From Thermococcus celericrescens (GTDB lineage Archaea > Methanobacteriota_B > Thermococci > Thermococcales > Thermococcaceae): DNA of 43,582 nucleotides. Shown here piece after piece: positions 7,570 to 15,611 of the stretch. The stretch covers positions 1 to 43,582 of the forward strand of contig NZ_LLYW01000034.1 of the NCBI RefSeq assembly GCF_001484195.1, written 5' to 3'. Each line of letters opens with the position of its first letter. Within the stretch, counting starts at the first letter, position 1. The position numbers and the translations under genes were made by a program. Under the pieces are notes generated by a model. It was not told where the DNA came from and ran no database searches. It was given only the letters and a program-made list of their open reading frames with translations.

Positions 7570-8478
7570 ATGTCGCGGAAGGATAATACTATCACAAGAA
7601 CACTGGAGGAATGCTTAGCATCATGGAACATCAAAAAGGCAGTTGAAATGACGCTGTCTGATGACTCCGCACTCACGGCACTGTTTGAACTCCTTCGGAC
7701 TGGAGACAACGAGATCAAACTCAGGGCCCTTATGGTGCTTGAAGAACTGCTGGACTCCATGCCCGACGTCAGAAAGCTGGCTCTAATCCGGAGATTCCTG
7801 GATGAGATACTCCTGGTGATGGAGCGCGGCAACGATGAAGTCTCCATCCACTCGCTGAAGGTCCTAGCCAAGCTCGTACATGGAGTCCCCCTCTATCCAG
7901 ACACGTTCATTAGACTTGCCAATGCTCTTAAGAATCTCGTTAAAAGCCGCAGAAACGAGGCTGTTCTGCTCGAGATACCCCCCGTTATTATGAATATGAA
8001 GGCTGTTTCGTACACTCCCCGCCTAATGGATGTGCTTTCGAGGCTTCTAAGCTCGAAAAATCTACGCTTAAAGGCAATGGGCCTTCGGCTTCTCCTGAAC
8101 ACCAGCGCATACACCGGGGCTACGCCCCTCTTAAAGACGGTGTTTTTTGAAGTTCAGGACATGCTGTCTGAAAAGGATGTTGCACTGGCAGATTTCGCCC
8201 TAGACATTCTTCTGGAGATCTCGAACTTTCCGCTGAGGGAGGAATTTATTGACGATGTCGTAAAAACGCTTACGATAGTTAAGAATCTTGCCCTTGGAAA
8301 GAGTCCTGAGCTAAGGGAAAAAGCGAAGCTTGCGGCCGAAAAACTTGGGGCGGCCATAAAGAAGTACTACGCAAGAAATCCTCAGAAAGCTATGGAAAAA
8401 CTTCACGAGCTTCTGGTGCACGAGCGCTTCTACGAGGCAGTGGATTTAGCCTTGCCGTCGGAGACACGTACATCCTGA
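7570..8478 (+). CDS. HEAT-like repeat protein, N-terminal part (probably frameshifted)
   Basis: From the ATG at 7570 this encodes 302 residues of repeated paired helices, such as LRALMVLEELLDSMPD and LRLKAMGLRLLLNTSA, typical of HEAT/Armadillo-like scaffolds. It resembles the protein at 11519-12457, including the C-terminal RNPQKAMEKLHELLVHERF versus RPDDAIELAKRLREEGF. The frame stops at 8478 after an unusual tail (LALPSETRTS). In the next frame the protein continues as LAVGDTYILKWLAGILEE into the gene at 8505. One missing G near 8454 would join both into a protein of about 594 residues. No clear ribosome binding site is seen; a leaderless start is likely. Confidence 0.7.
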   Translation: MSRKDNTITRTLEECLASWNIKKAVEMTLSDDSALTALFELLRTGDNEIKLRALMVLEELLDSMPDVRKLALIRRFLDEILLVMERGNDEVSIHSLKVLAKLVHGVPLYPDTFIRLANALKNLVKSRRNEAVLLEIPPVIMNMKAVSYTPRLMDVLSRLLSSKNLRLKAMGLRLLLNTSAYTGATPLLKTVFFEVQDMLSEKDVALADFALDILLEISNFPLREEFIDDVVKTLTIVKNLALGKSPELREKAKLAAEKLGAAIKKYYARNPQKAMEKLHELLVHERFYEAVDLALPSETRTS

Positions 8479-8504
8479 AGTGGCTTGCGGGGATTCTGGA
8501 AGAG

Positions 8505-9353
8505 ATGGGAAATGAGACACTGGAAATCAACGAAAGGGTTCTTCCGGGGCCGAAATATCCGGAGGTACCTCCCGAGAAAAAGGCCCAGAGGTATCTCCAA
8601 CCTCCCACCCTCTCTAGGTTTAGGGGAAAGGGCAGAAAGGCCGCGTCATCCTCGCTCCATACCGGTGCATCTGGGCATGGTAAATCTCCGAAGAGACGGA
8701 GGGAAGAGCTCAGTCGCGCCCTTGCGTCAGGTGACGAAGAGATGCTCCTTGAACTGTCCAGAATAAATCCCGAGTTGGTTTTCGAGCTCGTCCGTATGCT
8801 GGATGAGGGTGATAAATTTGAGAAGATGGACGCCCTCTGGGCCCTTTCCAAGCTCGCGGAGGGGCTCGATTCCAGATGGATGTCAGTGCTCAAAACCTGC
8901 GTGAGACCGCTGATAAACTTGGCGCTGTCCAGGAACAGGTGGATGCGCATGAGGGCTGTAAAAACCCTCGCTGTGCTGGCGTCACGGGCCCCCTATGGTG
9001 GCGAGATAGTGGGGCAATTTCTGGAGTTTTATCTCTCCCGGGATGTGTCAAAGGCCATCCCTGCCCTTGAGTTCTTTGGCTACTATTTCGACAGAAAGTG
9101 GGACGATAAAAGTGCAATGGCGGTTCTCCCGGTTCTCGCGGAGTACCTCGATAAGGATGAGACGCGCTTTGATGCGTTGCTCGTTCTTGAGGCGCTTGTT
9201 AGATCTTCCCCTTCGAACAGGGTAGCGCTCTTCAGGCCCTTTGTTGAGGAGCTTAAGAGGATTAAGAAATCGGCGCCATACGAGGATCAGAAGCTTGCGA
9301 TTAGAATTCTCGAGGCCATGGCTGATAGGGAGAAGGGACTCGTCCATGGGTAG
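8505..9353 (+). CDS. HEAT-like repeat protein, probably the C-terminal part of the preceding gene
   Basis: The 282-residue frame starts with a proline- and lysine-rich linker (about residues 10-70) followed by helical repeats such as FEKMDALWALSKLAEG and MRMRAVKTLAVLASRAP. The frame is open and protein-like for about 20 codons upstream of the ATG at 8505 but has no start codon there, and the neighbouring frame ends just before, which points to one gene broken by a single-base deletion. The TAG stop at 9351-9353 lies only eight bases before the insertion point of an IS. Function unknown; HEAT-like proteins usually act as protein-binding scaffolds. Confidence 0.65.
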   Translation: MGNETLEINERVLPGPKYPEVPPEKKAQRYLQPPTLSRFRGKGRKAASSSLHTGASGHGKSPKRRREELSRALASGDEEMLLELSRINPELVFELVRMLDEGDKFEKMDALWALSKLAEGLDSRWMSVLKTCVRPLINLALSRNRWMRMRAVKTLAVLASRAPYGGEIVGQFLEFYLSRDVSKAIPALEFFGYYFDRKWDDKSAMAVLPVLAEYLDKDETRFDALLVLEALVRSSPSNRVALFRPFVEELKRIKKSAPYEDQKLAIRILEAMADREKGLVHG

Positions 9354-9474
9354 CCCATTACTTTTTTCTTTTGAAAGTCTCGCTCTTTAGGGCGGGGACA
9401 GACAACCGCCCAACAGATTCTTAAGCGGGAAAGCAACACTCTTTTAAAACCCAAGAAGGGTACCATACTTTGAG

Positions 9475-10794
9475 ATGAAGCGAACAATAACAGTAAAACT
9501 TCAGCCCTCGAAAGAGCAGGAGAAAGCACTCTTCGAGTTAGCCAATGCAACAGTAGTAATCTGGAACAAGCTTAACTACCAACGACTAAACCAGTTCAAG
9601 GAATTCGGCAAAATAGACTTCCTGGGAACGCAACAAGAGGCATATTACAACTTCAAAAACTGGATTGGGGGATCTACAGTCCAAACGTTAGCGAGAAAGA
9701 ACGCAGAATCTTGGAGAAGTTTCTTCGCCCTCAACAAAAAGAAGAAAAATGGAGAACTGCCCGAATGGTTCAAACCAAAACCACCCGGCTTCATCGGGGA
9801 GAAGAACGGTAAGAAACTATTCATCATCCCAATTAGAAACGACCAGTATAGGATTAATGGAAACACCATCGAAGTTAGACGATTGGGAAAGTTCGGAAGG
9901 CTGAAAATTCAGTTCGGGGGCAGGATTCATCTCAAGGGCAAGCAGGGACGGTTGGAAATAACTTACGATACCGTAAAGCGGAAGTGGTATGCGAGAGTAA
10001 GCTTTACAGTCAGCCAAAAACTCACTAAAAACGGTTGGGTTGGAGTTCCAAGGCAACCATTGGGAAGCCTCTCGGCAGGAATAGACCTCGGAGTGAACAA
10101 CCTGATGGCCGTTTACGTTGAGAACGGCGAAAGCTTCCTCGTGAACGGCAGACCCTTGAAGAGCATCTCTTTTTACTGGCAAAGAAGAATAGCAGATTAC
10201 CAGTCCAAACTCAACAAGTTTGGCTGTGGGAAGAGCCGAAAACTTCAGCGGATACACGAGAAGGCTAAGCTCCAAGCGAGGCACTACATCAACACTGCCG
10301 TGAGGCAGACGGTAGAAAAGCTTTACCGCCTCGGGGTTTCAAGGATTGTAGTTGGCTACCCGAAGGGTATAGCGAGGAACTCCGAGAGGGGTAGAAGGCA
10401 GAATTTCCTTCTCTCTCACGTTTGGCGGTTTAACACGGGGATTCAAAGGCTCAAGGAAGTTGCGGAAGAGTATGGTATTCTGGTTGTGGTTGTTGATGAG
10501 GCTTTTACTTCCCAGCTTTGCCCTCTCTGCGGCCAACGCCACGCTGATGGGAGGATTTTTAGGGGTTTGTTTAAGTGCCGTGGAGAGGGCGTTGTAATGA
10601 ACGCTGATCTTGTGGGAGCTTTCAACATTTTGAGGAAGGTTGTGGAAAAGATAACCCCGAGCCTGCCGGGTTTGACGGCGGGCAGGGGTAACGGGGGGAA
10701 GGCCCTCCCCGAGGGGTCGAAAACCCACTTTTTAGTGGGTTTTAATGAAACCCCTCGAACTTCCCTGTCATCGGCGAGGGTTCCAAAGAGTTAA
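9475..10794 (+). CDS. tnpB: TnpB (OrfB), RuvC-like RNA-guided nuclease homologue
   Basis: This is an intact 439-codon frame with the OrfB N-terminal domain (KRTITVKLQPSKEQEKALF), a beta-barrel middle and a RuvC-like C-terminal half. The first RuvC Asp is D204 (GIDLGVNN) and the last is D378 (NADLVGAFNIL). At the usual second site the motif is VVGYPKGI with Tyr at 295 where many TnpBs have Glu; the nearest acid is E304. The zinc ribbon is incomplete: C349 and C352 (CPLC) and C368, but the fourth Cys is absent (KCRGEG). The last 45 or so codons run through the predicted omega RNA, as is normal. An AT-rich CTTTTAAAA box lies about 35 bases before the ATG. Confidence 0.9.
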   Translation: MKRTITVKLQPSKEQEKALFELANATVVIWNKLNYQRLNQFKEFGKIDFLGTQQEAYYNFKNWIGGSTVQTLARKNAESWRSFFALNKKKKNGELPEWFKPKPPGFIGEKNGKKLFIIPIRNDQYRINGNTIEVRRLGKFGRLKIQFGGRIHLKGKQGRLEITYDTVKRKWYARVSFTVSQKLTKNGWVGVPRQPLGSLSAGIDLGVNNLMAVYVENGESFLVNGRPLKSISFYWQRRIADYQSKLNKFGCGKSRKLQRIHEKAKLQARHYINTAVRQTVEKLYRLGVSRIVVGYPKGIARNSERGRRQNFLLSHVWRFNTGIQRLKEVAEEYGILVVVVDEAFTSQLCPLCGQRHADGRIFRGLFKCRGEGVVMNADLVGAFNILRKVVEKITPSLPGLTAGRGNGGKALPEGSKTHFLVGFNETPRTSLSSARVPKS

Positions 10795-10822
10795 CCCCTC
10801 GCTAAGGGCGGGAGGAGGTCAG
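10650..10822 (+). ncRNA. Predicted omega RNA (reRNA) at the IS right end
   Basis: The 3' end of tnpB and the DNA to the right end are GC-rich and full of hairpins. TAACCCC at 10652-10658 and AGGGGTAA about 30 bases later enclose an inner CCTGCCG/CGGCGGG stem, and AACCCAC/GTGGGTT forms another hairpin at 10725-10742. The GATAACCCC and AGGGGTAA elements recur at matching places in the other two copies, as expected for the scaffold that TnpB binds. If it is processed at the right end, the guide would be the DNA after 10822, starting ACTGGCGG. Assigned from position and structure only. Confidence 0.55.
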
Positions 10823-10846
10823 ACTGGCGGACCGATGGTGAGTTCG

Positions 10847-11457
10847 ATGAGGAAGAAACACCTTGCAATGACCCTCTCGCGACTGGATGGCTTCAAAAAC
10901 CCCAAACCGGAGCTTGAACAGTACAGAACCCCTGGAAATGTTGCGGCGGAGCTGCTCTGGCTGGCACACTCTATGGGTGACCTCGAGGGCAGGGTTGTCG
11001 CGGATCTGGGTGCTGGGACGGGGGTTCTCTCGGTCGGCGCATGTCTGCTCGGGGCCGGAAAAGTCTACGCCGTTGAGGTTGATGGCGATGCCGTTGAGGT
11101 CCTCCATGAAAACTTGGACGGCCTAGGACTGGCGGACTGCGTTGATGTTGTTCACACGGATGTCTCGGATTTTTCGGAGAGGGTTGACACCGTTGTGATG
11201 AACCCCCCTTCGGGAGCCAGAATCCCCATGCGGACAGGCCGTTTTTGATGAAGGCCTTTGAAGTGAGCGATGTTGTTTACTCCATCCACCTTGCCAAGCC
11301 TGAGGTAAGACGCTTCATCGAAGCCTTTGTGAGAGACTTCGGTTTTTCGATAACGCATAGAGTAACCCTTCCCTTTGAGATTCCAGCCCAATTTTTCTTC
11401 CACAGGAAGCGGCTGGAGAGAATTTCCATTGACGTATACAGACTTCAGCGTTCGTGA
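10847..11457 (+). pseudogene. METTL5-like N6-adenine RNA methyltransferase gene, frameshifted
   Basis: The first frame reads from the ATG at 10847 (GGTGAG upstream) through the SAM-binding motif VADLGAGTGVLSVGA to the catalytic motif VVMNPP, then runs into a meaningless tail ending at 11248. The expected continuation (FGSQ, then RPFLMKAFEVSDVVYSIHLA) is in the next frame and ends at 11457. The break lies in the C-run at 11203-11208, which has six C where seven would restore NPPFGSQ. With one C added the protein would be about 203 residues, normal for METTL5-like enzymes, which methylate adenine in rRNA or tRNA. A sequencing error is as likely as a real mutation. Confidence 0.75.
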
Positions 11458-11518
11458 AGCGAAAACAATATATTGGATGAAGTTCAATATCTCGTGGGTA
11501 TAATGAGGGGTGGAGTCC

Positions 11519-12457
11519 ATGGATCAAATTAAAGAACTCGTTCTCTCCTGGCAGATGAAAGAGGTCTCCCGTCTCGTGAAGAGCGATGAGAGTGTACTCG
11601 ATGTGGTGATTGACCTGCTGGGGGAGGAGGACGATGTACTACGGCTCAGGGCACTGTCCGTGCTGGATGATCTGTTGGGGGACTCCTCGGGCTCTTTCCA
11701 TAGAAAGGTTCTCGTCAGGGGCTTTGATCAGTTGACTGATCTGTTGCTGGCCAGGGATGACAGAATCGTCATGAGAACGCTCCTGGTGCTCAGGAAACTC
11801 ATAGAGAACACCTCCCTTACGGAGTCACAGCTCACGCGTCTCCTCAATGCGGTGTACGATCTGGCACCGCGCGGAAAGACAACGTGGATAGGAATCCTTG
11901 ATCTCATATCATCGCTCTCTCCGGGGTACTACTCATCCATCGACGGGCATGTGGCCAGGTTTTTAAGCTCGGATGACATCTGGGTATCCTCGATAGGACT
12001 GAAGCTCGCCGCTTCCACTGGATACGCCCTGGATGGAAACCTGAAGCACGTCGGCAGGGTTTTCTCGGAGATACTTGACCTCAACGATGTCCTCCTCCTG
12101 GAAGTTGCTTTTGATTCGATGGTTCAGATGCTTACAACCCCTTCCCAGGAAATCATCGAGGTCCTCCTCAGATCGTCTTACTTCAGACTTTCCGTTCTGG
12201 CCACTTCCCACGAGGACATACTCGTGCGCTCAAGGGTCAGGGAGATACTTAAGCTTATGAGGAGCGCCATCATGAACTACTACGGCAAAAGACCGGACGA
12301 TGCAATCGAACTTGCTAAACGGCTGAGGGAGGAGGGGTTCACCGAGGAGGCCATCCTCCTTGAGCAGATACTGCCGGCGTACTACTGGAACGCATCCACG
12401 GTTTCATTACTTGAGGAAAGGACAGGCAGACTGCCCCGGTTCCTCAGGGAACTTTAA
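11519..12457 (+). CDS. HEAT-like repeat protein
   Basis: This 312-residue protein consists of helical pairs such as LRLRALSVLDDLLGD and VMRTLLVLRKLIENTS, and resembles the HEAT-like protein at 7570-8478 along its length, especially in the C-terminal segment before FTEEAILLEQILP. It is probably a duplicate. The ATG at 11519 has GGTGGAG four bases upstream; a GTG at 11510 is less likely. An AATATATTGG box at about 11467-11476 suggests its own promoter. It lies between two RNA methyltransferase genes, but a direct link to RNA modification is not shown. Confidence 0.75.
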   Translation: MDQIKELVLSWQMKEVSRLVKSDESVLDVVIDLLGEEDDVLRLRALSVLDDLLGDSSGSFHRKVLVRGFDQLTDLLLARDDRIVMRTLLVLRKLIENTSLTESQLTRLLNAVYDLAPRGKTTWIGILDLISSLSPGYYSSIDGHVARFLSSDDIWVSSIGLKLAASTGYALDGNLKHVGRVFSEILDLNDVLLLEVAFDSMVQMLTTPSQEIIEVLLRSSYFRLSVLATSHEDILVRSRVREILKLMRSAIMNYYGKRPDDAIELAKRLREEGFTEEAILLEQILPAYYWNASTVSLLEERTGRLPRFLREL

Positions 12458-12481
12458 ATAGGCCTCATCGTAGTGTGAACC

Positions 12482-13810
12482 ATGCCGAAACTCAAGCTTA
12501 GCGACAGACAGCTGTATGCACTCATAGAGGCGGTTAAGCTCGGGGAGGAAATCAAGCCCAGCCAGAGCGCCAAGAGAAAGGCCTTCGCAAAGTACAGGAT
12601 CGATGGCTGGGAGAACTCGAAGCTGACGGGCATATTCTACTCCATCCAGCGCAGGCTCGGTCTGATAGACGAGATAATTGAGGAACTCGTCGGCGTTTCG
12701 CCCCTTATCCTCGATCCCTGGCTGAGGGCAACCATGAGGGTGGCCGTTGAGGTGGCCGTTTTTAGGGACCCCAGCGAAAAGACGCGGCAGCATCTGAAGG
12801 GCCTCGCCCAGTTTCTGTCGAAGAGAACCCATCCCTACGCTGGCTATTACTACTACGACATCCTGCCGAGGATCCTCGAGTACATGCCCGTCATCGACAG
12901 TGAGGAGAAGCGTCTGAAGTGGGACTACCTGTTTCCTGAATGGTTCATACGGCGCATGAAGGGGCTCCTCGGCGACGAGGCGGAAGGGCTCCTTAAGGCA
13001 CTCAACGAGACCCTGCCGACGAGCATCCGCGTCAACCTGCTGAAGACCACCGTCGAGGACGTTGAGGGTTACCTCGGGAGAAAGAACGTTAGGTTCGAGA
13101 GAAGCGAGAGGGTGGCTACGGTCATCCGTATCCTCGACCCGTTCAACCCGGAATGGCTCTTCAACAAGGGCTGGGCGATTGCCCAGGAGGAGGCGGCAGC
13201 GGTTGCATCTCTACTTCTGGCCCCGGAGCCTGGAGAAACGGTCGTGGACCTTGCCGCCGCCCCCGGTGGAAAAACGGCCCATATGGCGGAACTGATGAAA
13301 AACGAGGGCAAAATCTACGCCTTCGATGTGGATGGGGCCAGAATAAAACGCATGCGCGAGGTTCTCAAGCGTACGGACGTTGAGATTGCCGAGACCATCC
13401 GGGCAGACGGCAGAAAGGCCCCGGATATGCTGGGGGAGGGAATCGCTGACAGGGTGATGCTCGATGCGCCCTGCACCAGCGACGGGACGATAGCGAAGAA
13501 CCCCGAGCTCCGGTGGCGCCTTCGTGAGAAGAACATTCAGAAGGTGGTGGCCCTTCAGAGGGAGCTCATAGAAAGTGCCTGGAGGCTTCTGAGGCCCGGA
13601 GGAAGAATGCTGTACTCCACCTGCTCCATGCTTCCCGAGGAGAACGAGGGCGTGGTCAAGTGGTTCCTGGGAAGGCATGATGATGCGGAGCTGGTGCCCC
13701 TGAACGGTCCCTACGATGAAGGCTTTTTGCCCGGGACCATGCGGGCGTGGTCCCACAGGCACGGGACGATAGGCTTCTTCTACGCCCTGATGGAAAAGAA
13801 GGGGGATTAA
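12482..13810 (+). CDS. NSUN/RsmB-family RNA cytosine-C5 methyltransferase with NusB-like N-terminal domain
   Basis: The enzyme adds methyl groups to carbon 5 of cytosine in tRNA or rRNA. Residues 1-140 form a helical NusB-like RNA-binding domain, followed by a RsmB-type catalytic domain. SAM motif I is VVDLAAAPGGKT (254-265). The two conserved cysteines are C331 in DAPCT and the expected nucleophile C381 in STCSMLPEEN. The length of 442 residues is normal. CTTTAAATAGG lies 25-30 bases before the ATG, so the mRNA may be leaderless. The exact target nucleotide cannot be told from sequence. Confidence 0.92.
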   Translation: MPKLKLSDRQLYALIEAVKLGEEIKPSQSAKRKAFAKYRIDGWENSKLTGIFYSIQRRLGLIDEIIEELVGVSPLILDPWLRATMRVAVEVAVFRDPSEKTRQHLKGLAQFLSKRTHPYAGYYYYDILPRILEYMPVIDSEEKRLKWDYLFPEWFIRRMKGLLGDEAEGLLKALNETLPTSIRVNLLKTTVEDVEGYLGRKNVRFERSERVATVIRILDPFNPEWLFNKGWAIAQEEAAAVASLLLAPEPGETVVDLAAAPGGKTAHMAELMKNEGKIYAFDVDGARIKRMREVLKRTDVEIAETIRADGRKAPDMLGEGIADRVMLDAPCTSDGTIAKNPELRWRLREKNIQKVVALQRELIESAWRLLRPGGRMLYSTCSMLPEENEGVVKWFLGRHDDAELVPLNGPYDEGFLPGTMRAWSHRHGTIGFFYALMEKKGD

Positions 13811-14910
13811 GCTCCCTCCCCACTTTCCCCCGATTTCTTGCGTGGCTCCTCGATTCTGACCTTCAGCTCGTTGGCGAACCAGTTCACCCTCTGCGGGAAC
13901 GGTATCTCTATTCCCGCCTCGTCGAGGGCCCTCTTGACGTCGTGGATTATCCTCGTCCTGACGTCGAACCATCTCTCGCTGGGCGCCCAGGCCTTTATGG
14001 CTATGTTCACCGAGCTCTCGCCGAGGTTGGTGACGTATACGAGCGGTTCTGGCTCAACGAGAACGAGGGGGATGTCGTCGAGAACTTTTTTTATTATCTC
14101 AACGGCCCTCTCCGCATCGGCGGCGTACGCGATGCCGATGTTCACGTCCACGCGCCTGACCGGATAGCGCATGAAGTTCACTATGTTGCTGTTGAAGAGC
14201 TTCTCGTTCGGTATCCTTATGAGCGTACCGTCCCACGCGCGTATCCTGGTGGAGAGTATCTTTATGTCCTCCACGACGCCCTCCAGCTCGCCTATCTTGA
14301 CATGGTCACCTATCAGCAGAGGCTTGTCGAAGTACATGAAAACGCCTGAGATGAAGTTCGAAACGACAGTTTGGGCCGAAAAACCAAGGACGATACCCGT
14401 TATTCCAGCCGCGGCCAGCAGGGCGCTCAGCTCCGTGCTCACTCCCGCGAAGCTCAGCGCCATGAAGAAGGTGATGGTTATGAAGACGTAGTAGAAGACC
14501 TTCGCCTTGACTATAGTGTCGGGCTGGGCCTTCTTCCCCGAGCTCATTATCATGTAGTCCTTGGACTTCTTTGCTATCAGGTACGAGAAGTAAAAGAAGC
14601 CCATCGCGAAGGCTATGTTGCCCACGGTGGTCGGTCCCAGCCCGTAGCTCATTATGCCGAGCAGGTACAGGGCCCATATGATGCCCCCGAGCACGAACAT
14701 CCTGAAGACTATATCGGCGGTGTCCTCGTTGATTATCCATGTCAGGCTCGTTTCCTTTGATTTTCTGATGATTATCTTCCTGACTACCCTTCCGAGGACT
14801 ATCATGCCGAATACTATCAGGGCCGCTTCCACGATGGTCAGCAGGCTGAGGTCTATCTGAATCGGTGCCGGCGAAGCCGATGGGGCCGTTGTGGTGTTGT
14901 TGGCCGCCAT
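13807..14910 (-). CDS. mscS: MscS-family mechanosensitive ion channel
   Basis: This is a small-conductance mechanosensitive channel that opens under membrane tension. It has 367 residues: an N-terminal transmembrane segment, further spans to about residue 150, and the pore-lining helix AGITGIVLGFSAQTVVSNFI, rich in Ala and Gly as in MscS TM3. A beta domain follows (FDKPLLIGDHVKIGELEGVV) and then an alpha/beta cytoplasmic domain. The ATG at 14910 shares its A with the stop of the upstream DUF432 gene (TGATG) and has GGTGGTC upstream, so the two are coupled. The 3' end overlaps the convergent NSUN-like gene by four bases. Confidence 0.93.
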   Translation of the reverse strand: MAANNTTTAPSASPAPIQIDLSLLTIVEAALIVFGMIVLGRVVRKIIIRKSKETSLTWIINEDTADIVFRMFVLGGIIWALYLLGIMSYGLGPTTVGNIAFAMGFFYFSYLIAKKSKDYMIMSSGKKAQPDTIVKAKVFYYVFITITFFMALSFAGVSTELSALLAAAGITGIVLGFSAQTVVSNFISGVFMYFDKPLLIGDHVKIGELEGVVEDIKILSTRIRAWDGTLIRIPNEKLFNSNIVNFMRYPVRRVDVNIGIAYAADAERAVEIIKKVLDDIPLVLVEPEPLVYVTNLGESSVNIAIKAWAPSERWFDVRTRIIHDVKRALDEAGIEIPFPQRVNWFANELKVRIEEPRKKSGESGEGA

Positions 14911-15551
14911 CACGACCACCTCATCCTGAAGTTAGGGAGCGGTTCCGCCTCATGGGTGGGCTTCAGCGTCCCGTCCGGCGGATTCCCTGTGTTGTTGGCC
15001 TCGTATATTTCCTTCGTCAGCAGGATTATGAGAGGATAGTACGCTCTGTTCTCCTCGTAGAACATCACGCTGTCCCTTATCGGGAACACTATCCTCTCCA
15101 CCAGCTTCCAGCTTTCTGTGGGGTTGTGGATGACGAGCTTCACTATCCCCGGGGAATCGGGGGGCTTTTCGTGGAAGTCGCTCTCGTGGTACCTCGCTAT
15201 GACACCCACCGTCTTCTCGCCGTAGAGGGTGTATTTTTCCCGCCCCACGGTAAAACGGTCTATCTCGAGGTCGCCGCTCCTCACCGAGATATCAATCGGG
15301 GCGGAGAGGTATCCCACCAGCCGTTCCTTGGGGGGGATGGCGATCCTCTCGGAGAGCCTTATGAACAGGAACTTCACACCGTAGCCCTCGGCCGGGGCCG
15401 GAAGGATGAGAAACTTCCCCCTTCCCCTCTTTATCAGAATCCTCGTCCCATCCCGACGGTAGAGGATCTTGTCTCCTGACCCCTCAACGAGATGAATTTT
15501 TTTGTCCATGATTTTGATGAACTGGGTCTTGAGCTCGTGCTCACCGAACAT
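14910..15551 (-). CDS. DUF432 family protein
   Basis: This 213-residue soluble protein is rich in beta strands and has the DUF432 layout: an N-terminal HELKTQFIKIMDKKIHLVE, a middle strand block around GYGVKFLFIRLSERIAIPP, and a tyrosine-rich segment SVMFYEENRAYYPLIILLTK near the end. Its function is unknown. It ends in a TGATG overlap with the MscS channel gene, which suggests the two work together, perhaps in response to osmotic stress. Confidence 0.8.
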   Translation of the reverse strand: MFGEHELKTQFIKIMDKKIHLVEGSGDKILYRRDGTRILIKRGRGKFLILPAPAEGYGVKFLFIRLSERIAIPPKERLVGYLSAPIDISVRSGDLEIDRFTVGREKYTLYGEKTVGVIARYHESDFHEKPPDSPGIVKLVIHNPTESWKLVERIVFPIRDSVMFYEENRAYYPLIILLTKEIYEANNTGNPPDGTLKPTHEAEPLPNFRMRWS

Positions 15552-15611
15552 GGTAGAAAGATACCCCTTGAAAGATTTAAAGTTTGCCTGAAAATTGAAA
15601 GGTTGGAGGGC

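Larger units (their letters stand above)
9362..10822 (+). mobile_element. IS200/IS605-group element, tnpB only (IS1341 type)
   Basis: The element is about 1461 bp and carries only tnpB. Its left end begins after TTAC (9358-9361) with T-rich DNA and a hairpin around CTTTAGGGCGGGG; its right end finishes with GGAGGTCAG at 10822. The elements at 28719-30334 and 38860-39241 share both ends. It sits in a gap of about 30 bases between the HEAT-like gene and the METTL5-like gene. No tnpA (Y1 transposase) is present in the window, so movement would need a transposase from elsewhere. Boundaries are inferred by comparing the three copies. Confidence 0.8.
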
